Assembly: GCA_013397795.1 (NCBI GenBank)
Contig: VZTJ01005911.1
Coordinates: forward strand, 241,514-305,513
Direction of reading: 5' to 3'
Source of the DNA: Orthonyx spaldingii
Taxonomy: Eukaryota > Chordata > Aves > Passeriformes > Orthonychidae
Length of the DNA stretch: 64,000 bases
Part shown: positions 1-9,932 of the stretch, in pieces
Position numbering within the stretch: the first letter of the stretch is position 1
Layout: every line of letters begins with the position of its first letter
The notes under the pieces: model-generated
What the model was told of the DNA's origin: nothing
What the model saw: only the letters and a program-made list of their open reading frames with translations
The model's database searches: none
Program-made: the position numbers and the translations under genes

Positions 1-1137
1 AAGTTGGCCGGCACACATCTGACCTCAGGGTGCCTTGTTCACCTGAGATATCCATCATATGTGGCACTTCTGACACATGCCAGAGAATATATAACACAAG
101 GGTGCAGAAAAAAGCTGCGGCCCAGGAGAGCTCAGAGGGCCTCACCCAGGATCACTTTTGTAGGCTCCCAAGAGAATTCACTTTGGTCACCACCGAGTTC
201 CCATCCTGGCCATACCCCAAGTCAGTAACTCCTGTACTCTTTCCAAAGTACAGTAACAATGGGACTGTTCCACTCGGGCCACAATCCACAACGATGCCGC
301 TCTGCTCGGGCTGCAATCCAGGTAAATGGTTTACCCAGAGTATACATGGCTCATCCCTTGTTTCCCACCCTGGCTGGGATGTTCCTCTTAGTTCCCACCC
401 CTACCACACAAGAGTTCCTGGGAGACTGAGGGAACACCTGACGGCCCAGCTGGTGCAGTCAGGGGACCCTTCACCACTCAGCGGAGTCCGCCAAGGCTTA
501 TCAGGAGACTCTGAGATCTCAGAGCAGGACCAGGGAGGAGGAGTGGGGGATGCACCACCACATCATCACATTTCATTTTGGCAAAATTTGAAAAGAAGCC
601 CTGACCATATATGGTAAAAATTTGGAATGAACGAAAGTTAGACGTAAATTCATCCAAAAAGGGAAAAAAAAAGGAAAGTAAATAAGCTTGTTAAAATCCA
701 CTCAAGGCATGAGCAGCTTCCAAGCTGGGTAGCAGCTGAAGTGTGGATTGAGCAGAGTCCTGCAGATGTCAAAACCATTTCAGGCAGGCTGGGAATACCT
801 AGGCTCACAGTGCCCACTCCGAGGAATCTCTGAATTGAAGGGATTGGCACACAGGAGAGCATGTGTGCCTTTGGGCTATTTTTTATTTCAATTTATGAAC
901 ATTGCAGCATAGCACACATCCATATGCCCAAGCAGGCTTTGTGCAAACTTGGCAAACCCAGTTACTAAACATGAAGCTGCAGGACAGCCCATCAATCTTG
1001 TGGAGTTGTGCCAAGGGATTTCTGAGTGGTGGGCTGGCTGTGTGTCCCTGGGGAAGTGCGATCGCAGTGCACAAAGCTTCACAAGGTGCAGCTGAACAGT
1101 GCCAGGTCATAAGGCTCCTTCTCTCCTTCCCCTATTA
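1..1137. other. Left-edge stretch without a recognised gene
   Basis: No spliced gene is recognised here. Positions 1-620 hold a stop-free frame, but it shows no familiar domain. On the minus strand the first 600 bases read like a retroelement leader or LTR fragment, with an ordinary repeat-like composition, though I cannot assign a family. Positions 620-1137 show nothing clear. Confidence 0.4.
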
Positions 1138-1606
1138 CAGAATCCCAGAATGGTTTGGGTTGGAAGGGACCTTAAAGTCCATCCCGTTCCACTCCCTGAC
1201 ATGGGCAGGGACACTTCCACTGTCCCAGGCTGCTCCAAGCCCTGTCCAGCCTGGCCTTGGACACTTCCAGGGATGGGGCAGCCACAGCTTCTCTGGGCAA
1301 TCTGTGCCAGGACCTCACCACCCTCATAGGTAACCATTTCTTCTCAATATCCAATCTAAACCTACTCTCTGTCAGTGTGAAGCCACTCCCCCTTGTTCTC
1401 TCACTCCATCCCTTGTAAACAGTCTCTCTCCATCTTTCCCATAGGCTCCCTTCAGGCACTGGAAGGCTACAATTAGGTCACCCTGAAGCTTCTCTTCTGC
1501 AGGCTGAACAACCCCAATTCTCTCAGCCTTTCCTCCCAGCAGAGCTGCTCCATCTCTCTGATCATCCTGGTGCCTCCTCTGGACTTGCTCCAACAGCGCC
1601 ATGTCC
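1138..1606 (-). mobile_element. CR1 LINE 3' fragment
   Basis: The stretch begins with the typical reverse-complement CR1 3' end (gaatcccagaatggtttggg, then ggaagggacc) and continues through the familiar ORF2 tail and 3'UTR blocks (tgtcccaggctgctccaagc, cttctctgggc). The element lies on the minus strand and is 5'-truncated, as most avian CR1 copies are. Confidence 0.9.
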
Positions 1607-1742
1607 TTCCCTATCTTTAGGAGAAAGCAACAAACCCCATAAAAATCAGGGAACCACAATGCACAGGTCTGTGTCAACACAGCGCTGGGAGCAGAACACC
1701 AACTGCACAGAACAAGGGGAAACAGAAAATCCGACGTCTTAC

Positions 1743-1995
1743 CTGGAGTGCTGTGAGTTACATGCAGTGGGAAGGAAATGGGGCTGCTGCCTTCTTTTTT
1801 TTCTTCTGATGTAGTAAGAAGGTCTGAAAACTTGTTGCCCCCTTCCCCTTTAGGAGGTAAAAAGAAAGAAAAAATGAAGTGCAGAGGAATTGGGTCCTCC
1901 TGAGCATGGTCGTGAATATCAAGCTTTGTCATTCTTGGTCTTGCTGGAGGATCTAACAGCAGGATTAGCTCACCATCTTCCCAAAACACCTGTTC
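1743..1995 (-). other. Candidate coding exon of an unidentified minus-strand gene
   Basis: Read on the minus strand, a 253-nt stretch lies between a good acceptor (ctgatttctttag) and a good donor (cactccag|gtaagac). It is open in one frame across its length, giving about 84 residues starting EQVFWEDGELILLL. Composition looks protein-like, with hydrophobic blocks and an acidic/lysine patch. I do not recognise the family. It sits between CR1 fragments, and I find no partner exons with certainty. It could be one exon of a divergent gene upstream of GAS5 or a chance open frame. Confidence 0.35.
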
Positions 1996-2754
1996 CTAAA
2001 GAAATCAGCCCCAGAGCACGCTCTGAAGGAAGGCAAGGGTGAAACACCCCTGCCAAGGCCGTGAGCAACCAAGCAGGCAAGAAGGAGGCAGAGGCTGAGC
2101 TTGGGACGTACAGAAAGAGAAGGGAATGAACAACCATCAGACCTTAACTGCTGAGCATGGCTGGGTATGGCTGTGGTCAGAAGGCAGCTGCTCCCCAGGG
2201 AGCCCAACAAATGACCTGTGTGCTCCTGCTCCGAAGGCAGGGAAAATCCATCTACTCTTTATGACCCACAGAGCTCTGCTCACCTCAGTGTCAAGCAGCC
2301 TGTGTGTTATGATCCACTCAGAGGCTGGTGAGAGGGAATCTGTCTTTTGGTTCAAGCTACCCTGTCAGAGGCTGATTTCTGCACCCCTGTGTAAGGGAAC
2401 CTCTTGTCAGCTTCTGCACCTCAGCCACAGGGCAATGACATCCTGATTTCTCTCTTCTCTGGAAAGTCCATCACCTTCACCAACCTTTACCTGCAGGGTG
2501 AGCTGAGTCAGCACAGGGCACACACTGAGACATTGCCATTTTTAGTGCAATTTGAAGTGTCACCAGCTTAGACTTGGACTTTACTTATCTCAGCAAATGC
2601 CTTCCAGCCTGTGAGGCAGCTACCAGGAGCGGGTGGAATTCTTGATCCATCAGGTAAAAAGCAGAGAGACATCACCCAGCAGATGATGTCACCCTGGGAG
2701 CTGTACTGAAAACTCTGAGCTTTTGGGTCAAGATTTACTGTGACTGGGCAACTT
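1996..2754. other. Intergenic, nothing recognised
   Basis: No gene, RNA or clear repeat family was identified. Short open frames on both strands lack domain character and splice support. Confidence 0.4.
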
Positions 2755-3033
2755 CACAGAATCACAGAATATCCTGAGCTGGAAGGGACCCACAAGGACC
2801 ACTGAGTCCAACTCCTGGCTGTCCACAGACACTCCAGCAAACCCACCCTATGCCTGGCAGCGGTGTCCAAACACTGCTGGAGCTCTGGCAGCCTCAGGGC
2901 TGTGACCATTCCCTGGGGAGCCTGGGCAGTGCCCAGCACCCTCTGGGGGAAGAACCTTTTCCTGATATCCAGACCAAAACCTCCCCTGACACAGTTCCAG
3001 CCGTTCCCTGGGTCCTGTCCCCGGTCCCAGAGA
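2755..3033 (-). mobile_element. CR1 LINE fragment (first of two adjacent)
   Basis: It starts with cacagaatcacagaatatcc and ctggaagggacccacaagg, a CR1 3' end of a subfamily different from its neighbour. A second CR1 3' end begins immediately after it, so two independent minus-strand CR1 copies abut here. Confidence 0.85.
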
Positions 3034-3040
3034 GAGTTAC

Positions 3041-3262
3041 TTAGAATCCCAGAACGGTTTAGGTTGGAAGGGACCTTAAAGCTCATCCCGTTCCACCCCC
3101 TGCCATGGGCAAGGACAGCTTCCACTGTCCCAGGCTGCTCCAAGCCCCAGTGTCCAGCCTGGCCTTGGACACTGCCAGGGATCCAGGGGCAGCCACAGCT
3201 TCTCTGGGCACCCTGTGCCAGGGCCTCCCCACCCTCACAGGGAACAATTCCTTCCCAATAAA
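3041..3262 (-). mobile_element. CR1 LINE fragment (second of two adjacent)
   Basis: It begins agaatcccagaacggtttag and follows the standard reverse-complement CR1 pattern through the ccctcacagg and cttcccaata blocks. It ends about 60 bp before the GC-rich island. Confidence 0.9.
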
Positions 3263-3319
3263 CCTACTTGGCTACTTGCACATTCCAACGGGACTCCAAC
3301 AACTATAAAACCAAACACA

Positions 3320-3900
3320 ACTCTACGCTGAGGCGGCCGGCGGTGTTTTCTCGCCCGTGCCCGCCGCGCCCGCAGGACCCGGCTCACAGAGCGCGCTGTC
3401 TCCCGCCCCATCGCCTCCTCCGGCGGGGCCCGCGGCTCCTCCTGGCCGTGACAGCCGCGCCGGGACCCCGCTCCGCGGGCGCGCGGGGCGGGCGGGGCCG
3501 ATCCCCCCCAGCCCGCGCNNNNNNNNNNNNNNNNNNNNNNNNNNNNNNNNNNNNNNNNNNNNNNNNNNNNNNNNNNNNNNNNNNNNNNNNNNNNNNNNNN
3601 NNNNNNNNNNNNNNNNNNNNNNNNNNNNNNNNNNNNNNNNNNNNNNNNNNNNNNNNNNNNTGGGAAGGGCTCGCGGCGCCGGCCCGGAACCGAAACGCTG
3701 CAGCGCGGGCCGCGCCCCGGAAGGAAACGCCGTGCGCACTCCGCGCCCCCGGCCCGCCCCCGCCCGCGGGACACCGCCCGGGGGTGTGGCCGCGCCCGCA
3801 CCACGTGACCCGGGCTATATAAGGGCCGGGCGCGGGGGCCTCTCCCCTTTCCGCTGCCGAGGCGGTGGAGGTCGGTGCTCGCCGCGCGGCCCCGCCGGTG
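3320..3900. promoter_or_regulatory. CpG island with N gap, upstream of GAS5
   Basis: The sequence becomes extremely GC- and CpG-rich from about 3325 and stays so past 3900. Positions 3519-3660 are Ns (142 bases), probably an unsequenced GC-rich stretch. In mammals GAS5 shares a divergent promoter with ZBTB37, so this island may also hold a minus-strand start. No ZBTB37 coding exon was recognised upstream. Confidence 0.75.
3802..3850 (+). promoter_or_regulatory. GAS5 core promoter: E-box, TATA box and 5'TOP start
   Basis: A palindromic E-box CACGTG lies at 3802-3807 and a TATA box tatataa at 3816-3822. About 25 bp downstream is a pyrimidine run, cctctcccctttcc, from 3839. This fits a 5'TOP transcription start, the class to which mammalian GAS5 belongs; TOP mRNAs are growth- and mTOR-sensitive. 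The exact start base is inferred, probably a C between 3839 and 3846. Confidence 0.75.
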
Positions 3901-4596
3901 AGTGGGGGTGATCCCCCGCAAGGGTGCGGTGGTGCCGCTCTGGGGATGGCCCAGGGGCCCCGTGGGTGCGGGTCGGTCGCCCGTGGGAGGTGGCGAGGGA
4001 GGATTGAAATGGATTGCGCGGCCGGGCCTGGTCCGCGGCCTAGACCGCCAGGCCCTCTGCCTCGTGGCGGCCCTGGGGATGCATGAGGAGTATCCCATAG
4101 GATGGGGGGTCCCGTGGAGCTCCACACGGGTTTGGGAGAGTAACGGCTCAGGGCAAAACATCAGGCGTTGTGTGACGAGGCCTTCCCTACTGGCCTGTTA
4201 CCTGTAAGATGTGATCCTGGGATGTGGCGAGGTCATGTGCCCGCTGTAAATACGAGCGATAGGTCTCCGGTTTTTGTGGGTTTGGATGTTTTAAGCTGCA
4301 TCGGCCTTTAAGGAGGTTGCTTTTGCAGATAAATGGGAAACGTTGTGCAAAGTGCAGTAGTAGCTTTATGGAAGGATTAAGGATCCCTGCACGGTCGGGA
4401 TGTGTACACAGTGTAGAAGGGTTAAGGATTGCCTGCACGGCCGCGGGGTCGAGAAGCGTTTGGACAATGTTCTCAGGCAAATGCTGTGACTTTTGGCGAT
4501 ATCCTGTACGAGTCTAAGAGTTGGACTCCGTGGTCCTCGTGGGTCCTAACTCAGCACGTTAAAAGAGAAGTGGCTCACTTGACTTCCATACGCTCT

Positions 4597-4663
4597 GCAC
4601 ATGATGAGAACTATGTTGGTAGGGACATCTGAGAGGGTGATGAATGCCAACATATCTGAGCTG
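4597..4663 (+). ncRNA. SNORD74: SNORD74 (box C/D snoRNA, GAS5 intron 1)
   Basis: C box atgatga is at 4601-4607 and D box ctga at 4656-4659. An internal D'/C' pair (ctga, gtgatga) brackets the middle. The segment tgttggtagggacatctgag and the following atgccaac closely match the vertebrate SNORD74 core as I know it. It is the first snoRNA of the host, as in mammals. The terminal stem is weak by eye. Confidence 0.88.
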
Positions 4664-5433
4664 GGCGTGGAATACTTATGGTGGCCTGTCCGGGATGGCC
4701 GAGACACCACGTGGGCCTTTCTAAGCAGCCAGAGTTCACGTCTGCCCGGCTGACCCGGTGATTATACACCAGAATCGAAGCTGTAGAAAACAGAGTAGTT
4801 CAGTGATCATGTCCTGCTTAAAAGCACGTAATAGCAATTACTTTTGTGGCCTCATTTTTTCAAAGAGCCGAAATTTAGATTGCATCAGAGGAGAGCTTAA
4901 GATTTGGGAGTATTTTGGGTGTTGCTTGGGTTTTTTGAAGTAATATTTGTGAATATAGCATCCTTCTTGGAAGAAGAAACACTAATATGCTTCCTTGTTT
5001 TCAGTTTAACGTGTATCAGCTACACTCTTGCTTCACATGGCTTCAATACAGGTAAATGTTGCTTCTGAAATACAGAGTTTAAGTTAACAAATGTTGCATT
5101 CGTGTACACCAACTAGACTGGAGTGCTATTGTATCAGGGAGTTACAGGATCAGCAGCTGTAATTCGGGCATTGCCTGTAGTGTCTTGGGCAGGCCTCAGT
5201 TTTCTGCTGGGAAAAGTCACCTGTTTATTTTGTCTGGGGGGTGTTCATGAGGCTCCTGTTGTGTCTGAACCAGTGCTCGTTCTGAAACCACACTGCAGAA
5301 GTACCCCCAGGTCCCTTTTTTCCTTCATTGCTGCTGTTTCTTTGTTCACAGCAATAAATAATGTTTTGGGAAAACTGCCTGGAGTATGTTGTAGAAAATG
5401 TGTAACTGTGGGGATTGATGTTAAGTAAATCTC

Positions 5434-5504
5434 AAAGCCTATGATGGTTTCAGTATGAGAGTAGTGGACAGAAGTGATTTCTGAAAACTCTGTGCTGAGG
5501 CTTT
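5434..5504 (+). ncRNA. SNORD75: SNORD75 (GAS5 intron 2)
   Basis: A perfect terminal stem aaagcc/ggctt(t) closes around a C box variant (atgatgg, 5441-5447) and D box ctga (5495-5498). The internal gagtagtggacagaag and gatttctgaaa blocks match the conserved SNORD75 core. It lies about 70 nt upstream of the exon 3 acceptor, the usual spacing for intronic C/D snoRNAs. Confidence 0.9.
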
Positions 5505-5740
5505 CTACTGTGCTTAGTGTGATTGCCAGAGAAGCTCTGTAGTTCTGCAAACATCTCCAACTCCTATCTCTTCCAGATCTGCCCCCAAATGTGGAGACTT
5601 GATGCTACTTCATCCCAAGGTAAAAAAAATGATTCTTGAAAATTGAACATAAAATTGTGTTTAGCATTTGTCTAGACAGCATCTTCTGCTCTGATAACAT
5701 CAGAAAGCAGCTGAATTCCCTGAGCAAAGCTGTCCCTCCA

Positions 5741-5823
5741 GTGCCACAGTGATGACACTTATTTGCTACTCTTGACCAAGAGAGTGATGAGCACTTTTAC
5801 CACCATTAAGTTTTCTGAGGCAC
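5741..5823 (+). ncRNA. SNORD76: SNORD76 (GAS5 intron 3)
   Basis: Terminal stem gtgcc/ggcac, C box gtgatga (5749-5755) and D box ctga near 5815-5818 are all visible. The motifs tttgctactcttga and taccaccatt match the SNORD76 guide regions. It ends about 70 nt before exon 4. Confidence 0.9.
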
Positions 5824-6175
5824 AACAACTTAGAATTCCCCTTGATGCTTTGACTGCAGAATATACTGTTCACAAGTTTTCTTTTTTCTTCCAGGATTTG
5901 AATCCTTGAGAGATGTGCAGAAGGAACATCACCTGGTAAGAAATAGGTATTTTATGTAGCGGTTTCTTCCACAGAGCTGTTAAAACACTGCAGTAAGAAG
6001 GATGGGATGTGTTTTAGGATTAATTTCCACTAAGACCAGAAATAGTTCTTCTAATATACTTCTAATATACTTTCTAATATTCAAACTTTCAAATAGTTCT
6101 TTTTTTTTTGGGGGGGAAAACTTAACTTGTCAAAGCAGTCACAAGGGGCGATTGCTTGGTGCTATGATTCCAAAG

Positions 6176-6256
6176 CAGATACAGTGATGATGGCATAGTT
6201 CAGCAGAATATCCTGTGATGAACGCTTCTGTGCTTCGCCCCTATCTGATGTATCTG
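6176..6256 (+). ncRNA. SNORD80: SNORD80/77-type snoRNA, copy 1 (GAS5 intron 4)
   Basis: An 8-bp perfect terminal stem, cagataca/tgtatctg, closes the unit. C box gtgatga starts at 6184 and the D box ctga is at 6245-6248. The shared guide gcatagttcagcaga and the D-box guide cttcgcccctat mark the SNORD77/SNORD80 family, whose two mammalian members share the first element. The 3' half fits SNORD80 better. It occupies the intron where mammals carry SNORD77. Confidence 0.8.
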
Positions 6257-6425
6257 CCTCTTGTGGTCTCTCAGTAGGAGCTGTGGGCTTGGCTGCAGAG
6301 GCTAAAGGGATCTGATTTTGTTTTCTATTGTTGCAGGCACTGGGAGATGAAGCTATAAGCTCTTACAAGGTAAATACTGCATTGCTGGCACCTTTGAAAA
6401 CTCATTTCATCCCTGCTGTCTGGAA

Positions 6426-6511
6426 AGGCTGCTGTGTGATGACTGCATAGTTCAGCAGAAGACCCATGGTGATCACAGTTACTGTCTTTCGCCTCCTGTC
6501 TGATGCAGCCT
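6426..6511 (+). ncRNA. SNORD80/77-type snoRNA, copy 2 (GAS5 intron 5)
   Basis: Stem aggctgc/gcagcct encloses C box gtgatga and D box ctga. The copy shares gcatagttcagcagaa and ctttcgcctcctgtctga with the snoRNA in the preceding intron, but spacer and stem sequences differ. It is a second family member rather than an assembly repeat. Whether it is SNORD77 or SNORD80 cannot be settled by eye. Confidence 0.8.
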
Positions 6512-7306
6512 CCTGTAGCTTTAGGCTATTTTAAACAAATCATGTGGGAAGCTGACAGTGAAACAATTTTTTTTTTTTTTTGCTCCATGAATGGGTTTTG
6601 AAAATTTATCTCAGAAGACCAGTAAGTGGGTTAAACATGAAAAAATTCAGTAGGGTGAGTAGAAAGATAAGAGAGTAGGATGTGCTTGTGAAGTCAAGCA
6701 CAAAATGCAGCAGAACAAGGTTAATCAGGTGTTAGTGCTCCAGGTTCTTAAAGTGTTTTGGTGCTTTGCAGGCTGCCCTGTGCCTCTTGTGTGAGAAACT
6801 ATTTCACCTGTTACTGATGTTGGTGAAGACAAGGCCTTCCTAACTGAAGGTAATTAATAAACTTTTAGTTTTTTAGATTAATGCTGCTTTTGTCTGTGCT
6901 GCATTTGAGTTTGTGAGTTTGCTTTTGGTGATGTTTGCAAATTCATTTTGTTCTTGGAAAGTGTAAGGCAAAGATAAGTACAGTAAGTGTGCATTCAGCT
7001 TCCTGTGTTTCACATTAAGAGCATGAAATAATTGTGGTGTTAAGGATCTCTAGAATTTTCCTGTTAAAACTAAATGGTGAATGCTACAGTACTGTGAATT
7101 TAGTGTCTGAAATGGTTTTCCTGGATAGGCACAACTTGGTTACACAAAACTTGTGTCACTGAACTCTGCAAGTGTGAGGTTTTGCTCCTTTCTGCAATGT
7201 CAGCATGCTCTGGAGTTGGGGAATGAACATCTCACAGTGTTAAAGAATGATGGGAAATGGCTTTACACCTTGCCTTCAGAAGGAGAGGATGGGAGTGTTT
7301 TAACTT

Positions 7307-7375
7307 ACTGTAAATGATGTTGAATCAGGTCTCTGATCCCCATGAGGATAAAACTTGACCAAACTCTGATACAGT
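7307..7375 (+). ncRNA. Box C/D snoRNA, identity uncertain (GAS5 intron 6)
   Basis: Stem actgta/tacagt, C box atgatgt (7314-7320), D' ctga, C'-like atgagga and D box ctga (7366-7369) form a complete C/D unit about 70 nt before exon 7. The 5' half loosely resembles SNORD78, the host's remaining mammalian guide, but the 3' half does not match well. Candidate guides precede D' (aatcaggtct) and D (cttgaccaaact). Confidence 0.7.
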
Positions 7376-7781
7376 GTTTTACTGGAACTGTTCCTATGCT
7401 GTAACTTCCTGCTGGACTCTGCTTAATAGCAAATTTTTCTTTGCAGGCTTCCAGGTGTTTCTCATTGTGAGGTAAGTACTTGTTTTAACTTCCCATGTGT
7501 TACTATTTCAACATATGCCCATAAGTTAAGTATTTAACTGCTTGTCAGCTAGGGGAAGAGGGACAAGGGGCCTATTGGCTGCAGCTTGCATCTCAGCCAA
7601 AACAGGAAGATGTTTTAAAGGGGCCCTGCTGGCTGGAGCTGAGTCTTTACAGGTTGGTGTGTGCTGAACTCTTCACTGCCAGCTCTTGAATTGGCTCTGA
7701 TGGCACCATTTAAGTATTTGTCCTCTTGCCCATAGCAGCCCAGCCCTGTAGCAGGGCTGTGCAGGGGCTAACAGTGTGAGC

Positions 7782-7856
7782 TGCCTGTGTGATGAGATGT
7801 GACTGCCTTGACTTCAATCGTGGAGGTGTGTCATTAGCTCTATCTGACTGCAGGCA
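7782..7856 (+). ncRNA. SNORD44: SNORD44 (GAS5 intron 7)
   Basis: Stem tgcctg/caggca surrounds C box gtgatga (7789-7795) and D box ctga (7844-7847). The D-box guide cattagctctat is the SNORD44 element directed at 18S rRNA. It ends about 65 nt before exon 8. Confidence 0.85.
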
Positions 7857-8540
7857 CCTGACTTGGGTTTCATCCTCCTGTGCTTGTTTCTGTACTGTCC
7901 TGATGGTTTGCCTTGTTCCAGGTGTGATGGAGCTGGGATGTGATGCACCTGGCAGTGCTGCTAGCAAAAGTAAGTTGCTAACACATGAGTATGACTGGCC
8001 AGAACTGTGTGACACAGGGAACGAGGAAATTACTAGATCTTGACCCTTGGCCTTTACAGTGCAGCTGCAGCATTAAGCAGGGTTCTTGATGATTTTATTA
8101 CCCTTTACCAGGTAAAAAGCCCACAAATTTGCCAGCAGCCTGCAGAATTTCCTCACCCAAGGTGCTGCATATCTCATGTTTGAAATTAACTGCTTTCTGT
8201 GACTAAAAAGAAATAGTGGGGACCATTTAAAATATATAACTGTTATGGGTTACTTGATTTCTTACTTGATAAGAAAAGCTCTGTGCTACCAGTTTGCCAC
8301 ACATTCTGGGCAGTACAATTACTTTCTGTTAAATTTTTTGCTGTTTACATTTAGTGGACTCTTTCAGGGAGTAGTGCTGATCTTGAATGCTTATGTGGTG
8401 AATTGTTTATCTCAATGGCTAGATCAGAGCTCTTACAGCAATGGGAATGAATATGTGGTTAGGAGTAAGGTCTGAAATGCGAAGGTCAGATCCCCCTTCA
8501 AGGAAAAACAAGTGATAGAACATTAAGCTGCTCTAAGCAT

Positions 8541-8618
8541 GTACTGTTTGTGATGAATTCTAAGCAATGGGAATCTCTCTGAAAGAGGCTGAGGAGAGCT
8601 CTTGTGCTGAAACAGTAC
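8541..8618 (+). ncRNA. SNORD79: SNORD79 (GAS5 intron 8)
   Basis: A perfect 9-bp stem, gtactgttt/aaacagtac, closes C box gtgatga and D box ctga (8607-8610). The D' guide caatgggaatctctctga matches the SNORD79 core. It ends about 60 nt upstream of exon 9. Confidence 0.9.
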
Positions 8619-9437
8619 CCACATTCATAGCCTAAAATGGCTGCCATGAGTGTGGTAGTACAATTTCACTTCTTCACAGGGTGAAGCTTGTGTGGAGTTT
8701 GTGTGAGAAACAAGATGGGTGTGTCTGAGGTAAGTGTAGAGTACCTGGGGTTTAATAATTTCTGGAATATTGTTTTTGTGCTGAATGCTTAAATAGTGGT
8801 GCCTAAAATTAGTCCTGTAAGATACTTGATTTGCCTTCCCTTTATTGTATCTGGCTGTTCTGTAGGCATCACTGTAACTCTGAACTCTGGAATTAAAATT
8901 AAAAACCTATGTGCTGTGGCTGTCCCTTCTCACCAGTTTTTACAACTGATCTTGAGCTCTACACAAGTTTGGCTCAAGTTCTAGATGATTGCTGTACGAA
9001 CTTGTTTCCAAACCAACTGGTTCTCACTTTCAAAGACAGAAGTCATCTTGAAAACCTATGGGACTTGTATTTTAGGTATTTAAAATCATGGAATACAGTG
9101 TTGGGAGAGTCTCACAAAGCAAAGTAGTAGCTTTTTGCATTCCCTGATTCTTCCAATGTTAGTCATTCTGTATTTCCAGTTCAGTTAGGATTTGTAAGCT
9201 TTGTGTATCCTATTGGGGGGTTGCAAGTTGAACTTGCAAGATGCCAGCTGAAAGTCAGTTTCCTTCTAGGTAAAATAGATTGGTGAATAGAAATTCATAG
9301 GTAAACTTTGCATATAGTGCTGCTGTCTGCTATTCTGAGAGTACTTCTCTCTTCCTCAGGAAAGGACTGTTCTGTCTGCAGCCTCACTGGGTAAGTCCAC
9401 ACAACAGATGAATTGTATAAAGACTTTTGGGAATATT

Positions 9438-9518
9438 TGTAGCCACTGATGAAATTGATTCTGCCAGATGAGTTACTGTGATATTACCCTTTCCGTTCCA
9501 TTTCAGTCTGAGGTTACA
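9438..9518 (+). ncRNA. SNORD47: SNORD47 (GAS5 intron 10)
   Basis: Stem tgtagcc/ggttaca (one G-U pair), C box ctgatga (9446-9452), a gattctgcca block, tgtgatatta and ccgttccatttc before the D box ctga (9508-9511) match SNORD47. It ends about 75 nt before exon 11. Confidence 0.9.
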
Positions 9519-9673
9519 AAGCTGTTGTGGAGCTTTTAGCAGTTGTGCTGCTGCATAACACAAAAACCACAAAACTGTGTTTTCTTTCTTTAGGTGAGGA
9601 GGCAACTCTGAAACTAATGTATGAAAAATTGAGAAGGTGAGTGTAACTGATGTAATAATGAAATTTATTTGTT

Positions 9674-9747
9674 GGAACAAGTGATGATAACCTTAGCTTG
9701 AACTCTCTCACTGAACAGAGATGAAATTCTAAGGTCTGAGATGTTCC
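9674..9747 (+). ncRNA. SNORD81: SNORD81 (GAS5 intron 11)
   Basis: Stem ggaaca/tgttcc, C box gtgatga (9681-9687), the diagnostic D' guide cttgaactctctcactga, C'-like agatgaa and D box ctga (9736-9739) identify SNORD81. It is the last guide of the host, as in mammals. Confidence 0.92.
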
Positions 9748-9932
9748 CAGCAAGTGTGTTGTGCTGAGTTGGTATCTTACAATGGTTCTTATGTCTATCT
9801 TAATAGGTGGAAGATTGCTGATAAATGGGTTACACTTGCATGAACAGCATTAAAAAAGCCAATGTATTTTTACCTCATGGGTAATATTTGCCTGATGCTG
9901 ATGGGAACCAATAAAAATCTGCACACTCTACC

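Larger units (their letters stand above)
3840..9932 (+). ncRNA. GAS5: GAS5 snoRNA host gene, 12 exons
   Basis: This is a non-coding host transcript whose introns are processed into box C/D snoRNAs that guide rRNA 2'-O-methylation in the nucleolus. Exons inferred from splice sites are: about 3840-3897, 5005-5051, 5577-5619, 5895-5935, 6337-6369, 6772-6849, 7447-7471, 7922-7969, 8680-8729, 9360-9390, 9594-9636 and 9807 to about 9932. The last contains AATAAA at 9910. Exons are tiny, 25-78 nt internally, with no conserved long frame, as expected. Identity rests on the snoRNA set: SNORD74, 75, 76, 77/80-type, 44, 79, 47 and 81 in introns, together with the 5'TOP start. The mammalian gene also has about 12 exons. 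The 3' end converges on the SOUL gene. Exon borders are by eye; alternative splicing is likely. Confidence 0.9.

Noticed and set aside
30..617. 195-codon open frame at the left edge
   Set aside because: It has no recognisable domain, and the composition reads like repeat or LTR-type sequence with no splice or promoter support.
3235..4161. Long minus-strand frame across the N gap and CpG island
   Set aside because: GC-rich DNA has few stops and the Ns are translated as X. The frame overlaps the GAS5 promoter and a CR1.
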